NCBI GenBank assembly: GCA_910575405.1
Contig: CAJTER010000002.1
Location: forward strand, 124,001-188,000
From: Clostridia bacterium
GTDB taxonomy: Bacteria > Bacillota > Clostridia > Peptostreptococcales > Anaerovoracaceae
Length of the DNA: 64,000 nt
Direction of reading: 5' to 3'
Shown: positions 1 through 8,642 of the stretch, in pieces
Layout: the number at the start of each line of letters is the position of its first letter
Position numbering within the stretch: position 1 is the first letter of the stretch
Translations under genes and position numbers: made by a program
The notes under the pieces: model-generated
Told to the model about the DNA's origin: nothing
Databases searched by the model: none
What the model saw: the letters and a program-made list of their open reading frames with translations, nothing else

Positions 1-1
1 A

Positions 2-841
2 ACCGCAATCTGGCTCTTTATTGGCTTTGATTTTGTATGCCCCATGGCAGAAGAAAATATAAATCCGCATAAGAATATCCCAAAGGCGCTGATTATAGGA
101 TTAATTTGTATCTATATCATGGATGTTATCTTTGCTTTTGCCGCATATCGCTATACGCCGACCGATCTGCTGCTGAATTCTTCCATTCCACATGTGGAAG
201 CCGCAAGGCACCTTCTGGGCAATACCGGCTTTGTTCTGATGTCGGTTCTGACAATTGTTGCAGCCGTAACAACGGCGAACGCCCATATTGCGGCATTGTC
301 CAGAATGCTTTACGGAATGGCAAGAGAGAGGCTTGCGCCCAGGTTCTTTTCCAAGCTTCATCCCAAATACAGAACCCCTTGGTGCGGTATTTTGTTTACC
401 GCAGGGCTGATGGTCATCACACTGGTATATGTAACTGCAAAAGGAGCGGATGTAAGTACCATTCTGACCCTTGTCAATATGGCCAGCATTACATGGATGT
501 GCACGTATATTATAGCCATGGTGGATGTACTGGTTTTAAGAAAGAAATATCCGGATTTTCCGAGATTGTGGAAGGCACCCATTGCAAAAGTTACAATGCC
601 CGTTGGCATCCTTGGCGTGTTATACGCGATTTATACCATGAAAGACACGGTTCCTATGGCAGTACTGGCCTTAATTGTATTTGTCATCTACGCGATGGTT
701 TGGCTGAAAACTCACAAAATCCCAATGTTTAAAACAGTTGGCCTGGATCACCTGGTAGAAGAGGTTCGCCAGCGTTCCGAAGAACTTCCGGAGTGGGACA
801 AAGCTGTAGCAGTTTGGCTTGAGAAACAAAAATCCAGATAA
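2..841 (+). CDS. APC-family amino acid permease, C-terminal part
   Basis: The reading frame is open from the window edge: codons before the ATG at position 44 continue the same protein (TAIWLFIGFDFVCP), so the gene starts outside the window. The opening FIGFD...AEENINPHKNIP matches the conserved segment of APC-superfamily amino acid permeases around transmembrane helix 6. Several further hydrophobic helices follow, and a soluble tail of about 35 residues is rich in E, R and K. It should be a cytoplasmic-membrane amino acid or polyamine transporter; substrate cannot be read. An unknown gene follows 13 bp downstream and is probably co-transcribed. Confidence 0.85.
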   Translation, partial: TAIWLFIGFDFVCPMAEENINPHKNIPKALIIGLICIYIMDVIFAFAAYRYTPTDLLLNSSIPHVEAARHLLGNTGFVLMSVLTIVAAVTTANAHIAALSRMLYGMARERLAPRFFSKLHPKYRTPWCGILFTAGLMVITLVYVTAKGADVSTILTLVNMASITWMCTYIIAMVDVLVLRKKYPDFPRLWKAPIAKVTMPVGILGVLYAIYTMKDTVPMAVLALIVFVIYAMVWLKTHKIPMFKTVGLDHLVEEVRQRSEELPEWDKAVAVWLEKQKSR

Positions 842-854
842 GGAGGGGTTTTCT

Positions 855-1511
855 ATGAGTTGGGTGGATCATTTGAACAAAAATTTGAGAAAAGCTGTAA
901 ATCGGGGGAATCCTGCGGTTCTGGAAAGCAGAAGCGGTATCAAAGCCGATGAGAATTTAGAGCATCTAGCGGATCTGGCAGAGAACATTTTGCAAGGTAA
1001 GCTTGAAAAGGTCGTTAGGCTGTATACAAAAAAAATATTCTACTTTCGGAAAACAGAAGCTCTTCAGATGATCCATCTTACTTATCATCTTGAGAATCGC
1101 CTGTTAAGTAAAACGTATGATCTGCAGATTGAAGGGCAGGCAGAAGGTTTTTTAGAAAAGGGGATGGAACATACTGAAATTATTTTTCAGCAAAGGAGTC
1201 TCAAGAATAAAAAGCCCTGCTTCACAGGAGGGGCTAAAGATGCGGTGCTGGAGGGGAAGATCCAGAAGTTAAACGATCCATTGATCACAGGACGGATTGA
1301 AAAGCTAGATTTATCGGAACTGTATATAACGTATTCCGAAAGTAAAAACTGCTGGAAAATTTCAAGCCGCAGCATTATTGGCTCAAGCGTTTCTCTGATG
1401 TTTCCGCCCTTAACACGGGGTATTGCAATGCAGCCGCAGGAGATTGTTTTGCTGTATGAGCTGTATAGCATGATTGCGGCAGCTTTGAAAAATGGACAGT
1501 CACAGTTATAA
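855..1511 (+). CDS. Conserved-looking protein of unknown function
   Basis: The 218-residue protein starts at ATG 855, not at the upstream in-frame ATG, because AGGAGG lies at 841-846, nine bases before it. No family is recognised. It begins with a charged helical stretch (MSWVDHLNKNLRKAV), has no signal peptide or membrane segment, and contains two possible helices near the middle rich in K, R and E. The C-terminal third (SSVSLMFPPLTRGIA) is more hydrophobic. It lies 13 bp behind the permease gene, so it may be a cytoplasmic accessory or regulator of that transporter; this is inference from position only. Confidence 0.75.
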   Translation: MSWVDHLNKNLRKAVNRGNPAVLESRSGIKADENLEHLADLAENILQGKLEKVVRLYTKKIFYFRKTEALQMIHLTYHLENRLLSKTYDLQIEGQAEGFLEKGMEHTEIIFQQRSLKNKKPCFTGGAKDAVLEGKIQKLNDPLITGRIEKLDLSELYITYSESKNCWKISSRSIIGSSVSLMFPPLTRGIAMQPQEIVLLYELYSMIAAALKNGQSQL

Positions 1512-1520
1512 GATGAAAAA

Positions 1521-1542
1521 GTAGGTGGAGCGATCCACCTAC
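1521..1542 (+). terminator. Hairpin after the permease operon
   Basis: A perfect 9-bp stem (GTAGGTGGA / TCCACCTAC) is closed by a GCGA (GNRA) tetraloop, ten bases after the stop codon of the preceding gene. The following T tract is poor (TGCTGTTAACCG), so termination may be weak. Confidence 0.55.
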
Positions 1543-1835
1543 TGCTGTTAACCGATTGTTTTAATTGGACAATCTAACCGCTTTTAACCGAGTATTTTAA
1601 CTGGATACCAGAGGATCCCTTAAGGATATTTTCAAGAACCGTTCCGCTGAGGGGAAGGCGGATTCAATCAACCATTCTATGCAAACTATCCATTTCATGG
1701 TAAAATGTATCACAAGTTTACAAGCAGGAGGCGCTTTATAGAAAAACGCAATAGCATGTCCGAATATGGCGAGATCTGATAGGAAAAATGCGGTATACTG
1801 CTATTCAGATCAAAGGGGACAGGAGGAACAGAAAT
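1543..1835. other. Intergenic region upstream of the Ada/AlkA gene
   Basis: No gene is seen here. An extended -10 like element TGGTAAAAT lies at 1698-1706 and a TATACT at 1794-1799, either of which could drive the repair genes. AAAACGCAA at 1743-1751 resembles the E. coli Ada box (AAAGCGCA) and could be an autoregulatory site, but this is a weak match. Three short TTTTAA-containing stretches follow the hairpin at 1521-1542. Confidence 0.35.
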
Positions 1836-3299
1836 ATGAAAGAAACAGCGGATTTTCTGTATCAGGCCTTTAAAGCCAGGGATACAAGATTTGATGGGCG
1901 GGTTTTTGTCGGCATCTCTTCCACAAAGATCTATTGCCGCCCGGTCTGCCACGCCAGGCAGGCGAAAAAGGAAAACTGCACCTTCTTTTCCTCCGCAGCA
2001 GAAGCGGAGCAGGCGGGTTATCGTCCCTGCCTTCTTTGCAGACCGGAGCTGGCGCCGGGCAATTCCATAACCGACGCATCCTCTGCGCTGGCACATAAAG
2101 CAGCGCGTCTCATGGAAGAGCACTGCGGGGACGGACAGAATGTGGAGGAGCTTGCCGCGAGGCTGGGCTGCAGCGGCCGCCATCTGCGACGCGTCTTCAT
2201 GGAGGAGTATCACGTCACGCCAGTGCAGTATCTGCAGACCTGCAGGCTGCTGCTGGCAAAAAATCTGCTGACAGATACGGAGCTGTCTGTGCTGGAAGTA
2301 GCCATGGCATCCGGTTTTGGCAGCCTGCGTCGGCTGAATGATTTGTTTAAAAAAAAGTATAACCTGTCGCCGACCGCTCTGCGCAAAAATGCTGACAGAG
2401 GAAAGCCGCAGACCAATGCTGTTACCGTGGGACTGGGCTATCATCCGCCTTACAGGTGGGAGGAAGTACTGGATTTTCTTTCCCTGCGTGCGATTCCGGG
2501 AGTGGAGCTGGTGGCGGGCGGAGCCTATATGCGGACAGTCCGACTGAGGGGCCGGGGGGGAGAGAATTTTTGCGGATGGATTCGAGTGGAAAACCGTCCC
2601 CAAAAAAACATGCTCTCCGTAACCCTGAGCGATACGCTGATTCACGTGCTGCCGCAGACTCTGGCCCGGGTAAAGCACCTTTTCGATCTGTACTGTGAGC
2701 CGGGCACTATATACGAAACCCTTCAGTCCATCAATGAAATTCATCCAGATATCTGCAGGCCGGGAATCCGCGTGCCCGGCTGCTTTGAGCCCTTCGAAAT
2801 GGCGGTGCGGGCTGTTTTGGGTCAGCAGATAAGCGTAAAAGCGGCAGGCACCTTAGCGGGAAAGCTGGCTAGAACCTACGGCACGCCCATTGAAACCGGA
2901 ATTGAGAACCTTGCCTGCACATTTCCGGCTGCTGAGGATATCGCCGCGCTTCATGATAATATTGAAGAGCACCTCGGCGTTCTGGGAGTCATTGCCTCCC
3001 GCTCACGATGCATTTTGGCTTTGGCTGAGGCCGTGAAAAATGGCCAAATTGAACTAAAAGGCTGCGCGGAGCCAAAGGAGGAAATGGAAAAGCTGATGGC
3101 CATAAAAGGGATCGGAAGCTGGACAGCCAAATACATTGCCATGCGAACCATGAGCTGGCCGGACGCCTTTCTGGAAACGGACATGGGGATCAAACACGCC
3201 CTACCCGGCCGCACGCCAAAGGAGCTGCTGGAGCTTTCTGAAAAGTGGAGACCCTGGCGCAGCTACGCGACTATGTGTTTATGGAATATGGAAGTTTAA
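1836..3299 (+). CDS. Ada-type methyl sensor / AlkA DNA-3-methyladenine glycosylase fusion
   Basis: This 487-residue protein joins an Ada N-terminal zinc domain, an AraC-type HTH and an AlkA glycosylase. The zinc/methyl-acceptor cysteines are C34, C38, C65 and C68 (CRPVC...CLLC), with C34 equivalent to E. coli Ada Cys38. Residues about 85-185 form the HTH (LAARLGCSGRHLRRVF). The C-terminal half has the HhH motif IKGIGSWTAKYIAM and the catalytic Asp in ETDMGIK. Start ATG 1836 follows AGGAGG at 1821-1826; an in-frame ATG at 1788 lacks a site. It should sense methyl phosphotriesters and excise alkylated bases; the acid end is intact (WRPWRSYAT). Ogt follows 35 bp later. Confidence 0.93.
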   Translation: MKETADFLYQAFKARDTRFDGRVFVGISSTKIYCRPVCHARQAKKENCTFFSSAAEAEQAGYRPCLLCRPELAPGNSITDASSALAHKAARLMEEHCGDGQNVEELAARLGCSGRHLRRVFMEEYHVTPVQYLQTCRLLLAKNLLTDTELSVLEVAMASGFGSLRRLNDLFKKKYNLSPTALRKNADRGKPQTNAVTVGLGYHPPYRWEEVLDFLSLRAIPGVELVAGGAYMRTVRLRGRGGENFCGWIRVENRPQKNMLSVTLSDTLIHVLPQTLARVKHLFDLYCEPGTIYETLQSINEIHPDICRPGIRVPGCFEPFEMAVRAVLGQQISVKAAGTLAGKLARTYGTPIETGIENLACTFPAAEDIAALHDNIEEHLGVLGVIASRSRCILALAEAVKNGQIELKGCAEPKEEMEKLMAIKGIGSWTAKYIAMRTMSWPDAFLETDMGIKHALPGRTPKELLELSEKWRPWRSYATMCLWNMEV

Positions 3300-3334
3300 A
3301 GCAATACAAAGAAACATTTAAAAAGGAGGACATC

Positions 3335-3868
3335 ATGCAATATACATCTGCTTACGACTCCCCTCTGGGGAAAATTCTTCTGGCGGCCGATGACATCGGC
3401 CTGATCGGTCTCTGGTTTGAGGGGGAAAAATATTACGCAGGAGGCCTTTCTTCCGAACATGAAGAACGGGAGACGCCCGCTCTGCAGCAAACAAAAGAAT
3501 GGCTGGACATCTACTTTTCCGGGCAGGAACCGGATTTTCTGCCGCCCCTTCACATGGAAGGCTCGCCTTTCCGTCTCAGCGTCTGGAAGCTGCTGCAGCA
3601 GATTCCCTACGGAACAACTGTGACCTACGGCGATCTGGCAAAAGCCATTGCCAGAGAAAAGGGCCTTGACCACATGTCCGCCCAGGCGGTTGGCGGCGCG
3701 GTAGGTCACAATGAACTTTCCATCATCGTACCCTGCCACCGGGTCGTGGGCACAAACGGCAGCCTGACCGGATATGCGGGCGGCATAGATAAAAAGAAGC
3801 GGCTCCTTACCTTAGAAGGCGTGGATATGGGAAAGTTCTTTGTACCTGCGAAAGGGACGGCCCTATAG
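3335..3868 (+). CDS. ogt: Methylated-DNA--protein-cysteine S-methyltransferase
   Basis: A 177-residue suicide repair protein that transfers methyl groups from O6-methylguanine in DNA to its own cysteine. The signature IVPCHRV is present with acceptor C134, preceded by the DNA-binding helix (YGDLAKAIA) and an arginine-finger-like region (QAVGGAVGHN). The length fits the Ogt/MGMT family. Start ATG 3335 follows AAGGAGG; the open frame extends upstream into the alkA gene but without a ribosome site. It is 35 bp behind the Ada/AlkA fusion and probably in the same alkylation-response operon. Confidence 0.95.
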   Translation: MQYTSAYDSPLGKILLAADDIGLIGLWFEGEKYYAGGLSSEHEERETPALQQTKEWLDIYFSGQEPDFLPPLHMEGSPFRLSVWKLLQQIPYGTTVTYGDLAKAIAREKGLDHMSAQAVGGAVGHNELSIIVPCHRVVGTNGSLTGYAGGIDKKKRLLTLEGVDMGKFFVPAKGTAL

Positions 3869-3872
3869 AGGA

Positions 3873-4142
3873 CTACCCATTCAGTAGCGTGGCAATTTCC
3901 GCGAAATTGATGTACAAATCATCATAGATACCTACTTTGACAGTGGAAAAGAAATCATACTGGACATTGAGGATATCCACTTCAAAGGAATTTACGGTAA
4001 TGATTTTTCGTACCGGATCAACAATTCAATATTCTCGCACACAGCAATTTTTGTAGTAGTACAGCTTGCGGACATAATCATCAGCCGGGTTTTGGGGAGA
4101 GACGATTTCAATAATAAAATCCGGAACCTTCTGTTTGCCGGT
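3873..4142 (-). pseudogene. Uma2-family endonuclease remnant
   Basis: Read on the minus strand from about 4139, the frame gives GKQKVPDFIIEIVSP, then DDYVRKLYYYKNCCVREY, a TGA stop, then IVDPVRKIITVNSFEVDIL, ending at TAG 3873-3875. This is the conserved core of Uma2 proteins (DUF820, restriction-endonuclease fold), where the stop replaces the Trp of the usual EYWIVDP. The N-terminal half of the gene is missing, and the break lies where a transporter fragment on the other strand begins. It is clearly inactive. Family assignment is from motif reading only. Confidence 0.75.
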
Positions 4143-4401
4143 TCTGCTGAAAAAATTCGGAAAACGAAATATGTCTCTGGCCGGAATCCTTTTGGCGCTG
4201 CTGGGACAAATTCTCTTCTGCCTGAATCCGTACAGCTTTCCATGGATGTTGGCAAGCTACGTGAGTCGCGGGATCGGTCTGGCGCCGATGAACTCCATTG
4301 TCTTTGGTATCATAGGCGATATGGTGGAATTCGGTCAGTGGAAGACGCACCTTCGTCAGGAAAGCCTGATTTTTGCGGGAGGATCCGTAGAGAAAATGTA
4401 A
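4135..4401 (+). pseudogene. GPH (MelB-type) sugar symporter remnant
   Basis: About 88 codons encode LLKKFGKRNMSLAGILLAL, then SYVSRGIGLAPMNSIVFG and IIGDMVEFGQWKTHLRQES. This is the segment of glycoside-pentoside-hexuronide:cation symporters that carries the D-x-x-E-[FY]-G-x-W-K-T-G motif. Both ends of the transporter (normally about 450 residues) are absent; the frame stops just after SVEKM where the family continues with a glycine-rich helix. It abuts the Uma2 remnant head to head, so the two were joined by a deletion or rearrangement. Confidence 0.75.
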
Positions 4402-4515
4402 AACAAAAGACTTCCGGCCCGCGTGGCCCTTTGCTTTTTTAAGGCGCTGTAATCAGCAACTTTGCAGCCGGACTGCAGGAACAATTCTTTGAAGCACAGA
4501 AAATCGCCTGTCCCC

Positions 4516-4544
4516 TTGAATTCGCCCTCCTTTTCCAGTAAAAT
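4516..4544 (+). promoter_or_regulatory. Sigma-70 type promoter for the sugar kinase
   Basis: TTGAAT at 4516-4521 and TAAAAT at 4539-4544 are separated by 17 bp and lie 57 bp before the kinase start codon. Confidence 0.5.
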
Positions 4545-4601
4545 AAAGAGAAAGCATGATTGAAAAATCTTATCAAATAAACAAAACCGGAGGTACAGAT
4601 A

Positions 4602-5579
4602 ATGAGTGAAGTCGTAGCACTGGGGGAACTGCTGATTGATTTTGCCACACAAAACACAGATGAGACAGGATACCCGACCATGAAAGCAAATCCGGGTGGG
4701 GCGCCGGCCAATTTTCTGGCAGCCCTTTCCAAGTATGGTATTTCCACAGGATTTATCGGAAAGGTGGGAGCCGACACCTTTGGCAGGCTTCTGATTGAGA
4801 CTGTAAAGTCGGCCCATATCGACATCAGGGGAATTATCGCGGATCCGGATTATTTTACAACCCTGGCCTTTGTTACCTTTGATGAACAGGGTGAGCGGTC
4901 CTTCAGCTTTGCCAGAAAGCCGGGAGCCGATACCCAGCTTTCCTGGGAAGAGGTGGATACAGGGTTAATTGATAACTGCCGCGTCTTTCACTTTGGAACA
5001 CTGAGCCTGACGGATGATCCGGTGCGCACGGCCACACAAAAGGCAGTCAAATACGCCAAAAAATCCGCAAAGCTGATTTCCTTTGATCCAAATCTCAGAC
5101 CGCCTCTCTGGGATAGTCTGGAAGCGGCCAGAGAGCAGATCCTCTGGGGCCTGCGTCAGGCGGATGTGCTGAAAATCAGTGATGAAGAGGTGGAGTTCCT
5201 GTGGAGGGAAAGTCCGGAGCAGGGGATGGTTCACCTTTTGGATGAATGGGACATCTCCCTGGCCATGATAACCCTGGGGCCAAAGGGATGCCTCATCGGA
5301 AATCAAAATGGAACAGTACTTGTTCCCTCGCCAAAAGTAACCACCGTCGACACCACGGGAGCCGGAGATATTTTCGGCGGAAGCGCCATGAGCAGACTAT
5401 TGCAGACAGGCAAAGCGCCGAAGCAGCTGACGGTGGGCGAAATGGAGAAAATAGCCGGTTTCGCGGTAACAGCCGCCAGCCTTTCCACGCAGCAGTTTGG
5501 AGGAATTCCAAGTATTCCAAAAGAAGAAAACGTTTTTGCATTGGCAGATAGGAGGGAACCCCGCTCCTGTCTCAAATAG
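4602..5579 (+). CDS. PfkB-family carbohydrate kinase (fructokinase-like)
   Basis: A 325-residue cytoplasmic sugar kinase that phosphorylates a sugar with ATP. The N-terminal substrate segment GELLIDF and the GGAPANFLAALSKYG motif are fructokinase-like, followed by FIGKVGADTFG. The second PfkB signature DTTGAGD is at residues 250-256, with D256 as the catalytic base. Start ATG 4602 follows GGAGG at 4589-4593. It has its own promoter and no transporter beside it except the broken GPH symporter just upstream and a broken ROK gene downstream, so it may be the survivor of a lost sugar-use locus. Fructose as substrate is inferred from family resemblance. Confidence 0.9.
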   Translation: MSEVVALGELLIDFATQNTDETGYPTMKANPGGAPANFLAALSKYGISTGFIGKVGADTFGRLLIETVKSAHIDIRGIIADPDYFTTLAFVTFDEQGERSFSFARKPGADTQLSWEEVDTGLIDNCRVFHFGTLSLTDDPVRTATQKAVKYAKKSAKLISFDPNLRPPLWDSLEAAREQILWGLRQADVLKISDEEVEFLWRESPEQGMVHLLDEWDISLAMITLGPKGCLIGNQNGTVLVPSPKVTTVDTTGAGDIFGGSAMSRLLQTGKAPKQLTVGEMEKIAGFAVTAASLSTQQFGGIPSIPKEENVFALADRREPRSCLK

Positions 5580-5704
5580 ATCAGACAAAAGAACCGCTGG
5601 AGCCTGCGGTGGAAACAGGCTCCACTCGGATATGGGGATGGATGGTGGTCAGTGCATTATGGAGTGGCAAGGCAGTATGAGGAGACTCTGAGAAACACTG
5701 CTAT

Positions 5705-6490
5705 CTACACAGATTGTAAGAATTGTTCTACATAAAACAGAGCAGCGCCGATGGCAGGTGTATATTGCCCGTGCACACCAACCAGTATATGATCCTTCTT
5801 TAGTGTAAAGGGAGAGGAAGAATTGATACGTTTTAACAGATAATCAATATCTTCTGCTACAGGCAATCCGGCAGAATACTCCAGGGAATCGGCAGAACAA
5901 TAAGTTTCCAAGCAGCCGCGGTTGCCACAGTAGCAAAGCGGGCCGTCAGGATTGACACACATATGTTCAATCGTACCGCTGTGCATGGAGCTTCCTTGGT
6001 GTATTTGGTGATTCGTTATGATGGCGCCGCCCATATTTTTGTTCAGTAAAAAGATTACAGCACTGTCGAGTTCCGGATGATTCCATAATTCCAGGCAGGC
6101 GGCAGATTTAGAATCATGTTCTAAATGGCAGGGATAGGGAAGATATTGTGAAAAGTCTTCCACAGTCATCCCAGTATTATTCATGATCGTTCCATATGTT
6201 ACGGCTGTATGATCCGAGGAGGTAATCCCCTGGGTAGCAATGGAAATGCCGAGAATTCGTTCCTCTCCATATTGATTTCTGGCAATACATTCTTTGATTG
6301 CTGCGGCCACTTGCTCATAATAGGACGGTATATTAGAATAGGGCAGGGGGATAGTGTCTGCATAGATGGTAGTTCCGTATAAATCAACGGCGATGATATG
6401 AAACATATCTTTTAAGAGACCGATACCGATTGCAATTTTTAAGTCGGGGACAATCCGGATAGCTTGGGCTTTCCTCTTTTCCATACCAGC
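5705..6490 (-). pseudogene. ROK-family repressor/kinase remnant
   Basis: From about 6485 down to TAG 5705-5707, the minus strand encodes an ROK ATPase-type fold beginning KAQAIRIVPDLKIAIGIGL. The zinc motif is present (GTIEHMCVNPDG, then CYCGNRGCLETYCSA). The N-terminal HTH is missing. An internal segment of roughly 55-70 residues is also missing between LLKRINSSS and PFTLKKDHILVGVHG, because the normal C-terminal GAALFYVEQFLQS comes too early. The open frame runs on upstream to 6766, but that part is antisense to the MerR fragment and is not real. It was probably a sugar-responsive regulator. Confidence 0.75.
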
Positions 6491-6504
6491 CTCAAATCTC
6501 GTTT

Positions 6505-6772
6505 TTTCCATTGGGAGTACAGGGAGGAAGATATCGAATGGGCCTGCTTCATCCAGCGCCTGAAGGATACGGGAATGCTGCTGCGGGACATCAAACAGTA
6601 TTCCGACCTGCGATATCAGGGCGACAGTACCATGGAGGAGCGGATGGAGCTTTTGGCAGAGCACCGGAAATCCGTAGTGGAAGAGCGCGGGAAATGGCAG
6701 GAATATTTGAATAATCTGGATGAAAAGATCCATACTTACAAAACAAGGCTGGAAAAAGAGACGCAAAAATGA
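6505..6772 (+). pseudogene. MerR-family regulator remnant (C-terminal part)
   Basis: The plus strand encodes WEYREEDIEWACFIQRLKDT, then GMLLRDIKQYSDLRYQGD, then STMEERMELLAEHRKSV and a coiled-coil tail ending at TGA 6770-6772. This matches the second HTH helix region and effector helix of MerR proteins. The first DNA-binding helix and start codon are absent: the preceding codons come from the ROK remnant on the opposite strand. It is therefore a truncated gene joined head to head with the ROK fragment. Confidence 0.75.
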
Positions 6773-6811
6773 TAAATTAAAGCAGAAAATCCCAAAAAAA
6801 CCTTACGAACG

Positions 6812-6840
6812 CTGATAAATGTATTATAATTAAGAAGAAT
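6812..6840 (+). promoter_or_regulatory. Promoter for the CofE-like gene
   Basis: CTGATA at 6812-6817 and a perfect TATAAT at 6835-6840 are 17 bp apart, 62 bp before the ATG at 6902. Confidence 0.55.
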
Positions 6841-6901
6841 AGAATAAAAAATCAGGGAGCAGCCTTTGAAACTGCTCTTGTGATACAGGAGGAAATAATT
6901 T

Positions 6902-8092
6902 ATGGAAAGAAAAACTGGTACCATTTCAAGGGGGATACGCTGCCCCATCATCCGGGAAGGCGATGATATTGCCGCAATTGTAGTTGACAGTGTGCTGGAA
7001 GCATCCGAGGCGGAAGGCTTTGCGCTGCGGGATCGGGATGTAGTGGCGGTAACCGAATCCGTTGTGGCCCGTTCTCAGGGAAATTACGCTTCAGTAGAGG
7101 CCATTGCCGCAGATGTGAAGGCCAAGCTGGGAGACGGAACAATCGGTGTAATCTTCCCCATTCTCAGCCGCAACCGCTTTGCCATCTGCCTGCGGGGTAT
7201 TGCCAAAGGCGCCAAAAAAGTTGTGCTGATGCTGAGCTACCCCAGCGATGAGGTGGGAAACGCTCTGGTTTCCATGGACCAGCTGGATGAGGCAGGTATC
7301 AACCCTTATACAGATGTATTAAGCGAGACAAAATACCGGGAGTTCTTTGGCGAAAACCGCCATCCGTTCACAGGGGTGGATTATGTGCAGTATTACGGAG
7401 ACCTGATTCGTTCCTGCGGAGCTGAGGCGGAGATACTCTTAGCCAACGACCCGAAGGCCATTCTCCAGCATGCGGACAGCATACTGAACTGTGATATTCA
7501 CAGCCGCGCCCGCACCAAACGCATCCTGCTGGCAGCCGGAGCAAAACGGGTAGCAGGGCTGGACGACATCCTGACTGAGCCAGTGGAAGGCAGCGGCTTT
7601 AATGAAAAATACGGCCTGCTGGGCTCCAACAAATCTACGGAAGACATGGTCAAGCTGTTCCCACAGGAATGCTTTGACCTAGTAGAAGATATTCAGGCTC
7701 AGCTGCTCAAGCGCTGCGGCAAGCATATCGAAGTCATGGTATACGGCGACGGAGCGTTTAAAGATCCGGCAGGGAAGATATGGGAACTGGCGGATCCAGT
7801 TGTTTCTCCAGCCTACACCAAAGGACTGGAAGGCACGCCCAACGAACTGAAGCTGAAATATCTGGCGGATAACGACTTTGCGGAGCTGAAGGGCGAAGAG
7901 CTGAAACAGGCTATTGAGGAGGCGATTCGCAAAAAAGACGACGATCTTGTGGGAAATATGGCATCACAGGGTACAACGCCGCGTCGCCTGACGGATCTCA
8001 TCGGTTCTCTTTGCGATCTGACCAGCGGATCGGGAGATAAGGGGACACCGGTTGTCCTCGTCCAGGGGTACTTTGACAATCTGACCGACTAA
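6902..8092 (+). CDS. Coenzyme F420-0:L-glutamate ligase-like protein (CofE family)
   Basis: The 396-residue protein resembles the CofE/F420 ligase family, with the N-terminal DVVAVTESVVARSQGNYAS region, the IFPILSRNRFAICLRGIA segment and the acidic stretch VYGDGAFKDPAGKIWELADP. It lacks membrane segments. Known CofE enzymes add glutamates to F420 with GTP, but no F420 genes are visible here and most Clostridia do not make F420. The true substrate is therefore unknown and may be another glutamylated or amide-linked product. Start ATG 6902 follows CAGGAGGAA; the gene has its own promoter and terminator, so it is monocistronic. Confidence 0.8.
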   Translation: MERKTGTISRGIRCPIIREGDDIAAIVVDSVLEASEAEGFALRDRDVVAVTESVVARSQGNYASVEAIAADVKAKLGDGTIGVIFPILSRNRFAICLRGIAKGAKKVVLMLSYPSDEVGNALVSMDQLDEAGINPYTDVLSETKYREFFGENRHPFTGVDYVQYYGDLIRSCGAEAEILLANDPKAILQHADSILNCDIHSRARTKRILLAAGAKRVAGLDDILTEPVEGSGFNEKYGLLGSNKSTEDMVKLFPQECFDLVEDIQAQLLKRCGKHIEVMVYGDGAFKDPAGKIWELADPVVSPAYTKGLEGTPNELKLKYLADNDFAELKGEELKQAIEEAIRKKDDDLVGNMASQGTTPRRLTDLIGSLCDLTSGSGDKGTPVVLVQGYFDNLTD

Positions 8093-8160
8093 TTTTCGGA
8101 AGAACGCATAAACAATTGATGGATCTTACTTGCGAGCCTTGATAAAGATTAGACGAAGGA

Positions 8161-8203
8161 GCTTATCACCTTAGAATATCTCTGAGGTGGCAGGCTTCTT
8201 TTT
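8161..8203 (+). terminator. Rho-independent terminator
   Basis: A long imperfect stem (GCTTATCACCTTAG / CTGAGGTGGCAGGC, with G-U pairs and one mismatch) is followed by TTCTTTTTATG, downstream of the CofE-like gene. Confidence 0.7.
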
Positions 8204-8253
8204 ATGTGCTGGATTTTGATTTCTGTGGCAGATGAAAAGACAGTAAAAGGATC

Positions 8254-8484
8254 TTGACGTTTTCCGATATTCAGAGGAATCAAGATGGCTTTGAGCTGAT
8301 TATTGCAAGATTTGAACGGCCTAATGAGAATGGGTTTGATTATTCAGAATGGAAACTTCCCTGTATTTCCAATATGAAAGCATTCGGCTTTTCGGAAGAT
8401 GAAATACTGGAGCAGGAGCGATATTTGCGCAATAATTCCACATTGATTTGGGAAATTGCAAGAGAAATTGAAAATTCCGCATAA
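8254..8484 (+). CDS. Small hypothetical protein, possibly a remnant
   Basis: A 76-residue frame from TTG 8254 with no clear ribosome binding site. The protein is acidic and well-folded looking (IIARFERPNENGFDYSEW, later FSEDEILEQERYLRNN). No family is recognised. An in-frame stop lies at 8233-8235 and the N-terminus looks arbitrary, so this may be the C-terminal end of a broken gene in a region full of remnants. Confidence 0.4.
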   Translation: MTFSDIQRNQDGFELIIARFERPNENGFDYSEWKLPCISNMKAFGFSEDEILEQERYLRNNSTLIWEIAREIENSA

Positions 8485-8642
8485 GGATTTGCGGAAAATA
8501 CAAATGTATATTAGCCTTAATAAAAAGGACATTATATACGAATAGTTCCGGCATTTTGCACAGTGAGGGCAGGAATTCGATCAGAGACATCAATACGGTT
8601 GGTGTCTTTTTTTCGTGCTCCAGTCCGCAAAAATACATAATC

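Noticed and set aside
5580-5704. Open frame between the kinase and the ROK remnant
   Set aside because: Too short and without a recognisable motif; only coding-like debris can be claimed.
6491-6766. N-terminal extension of the ROK open frame
   Set aside because: This part is antisense to the MerR fragment and shows no ROK similarity.
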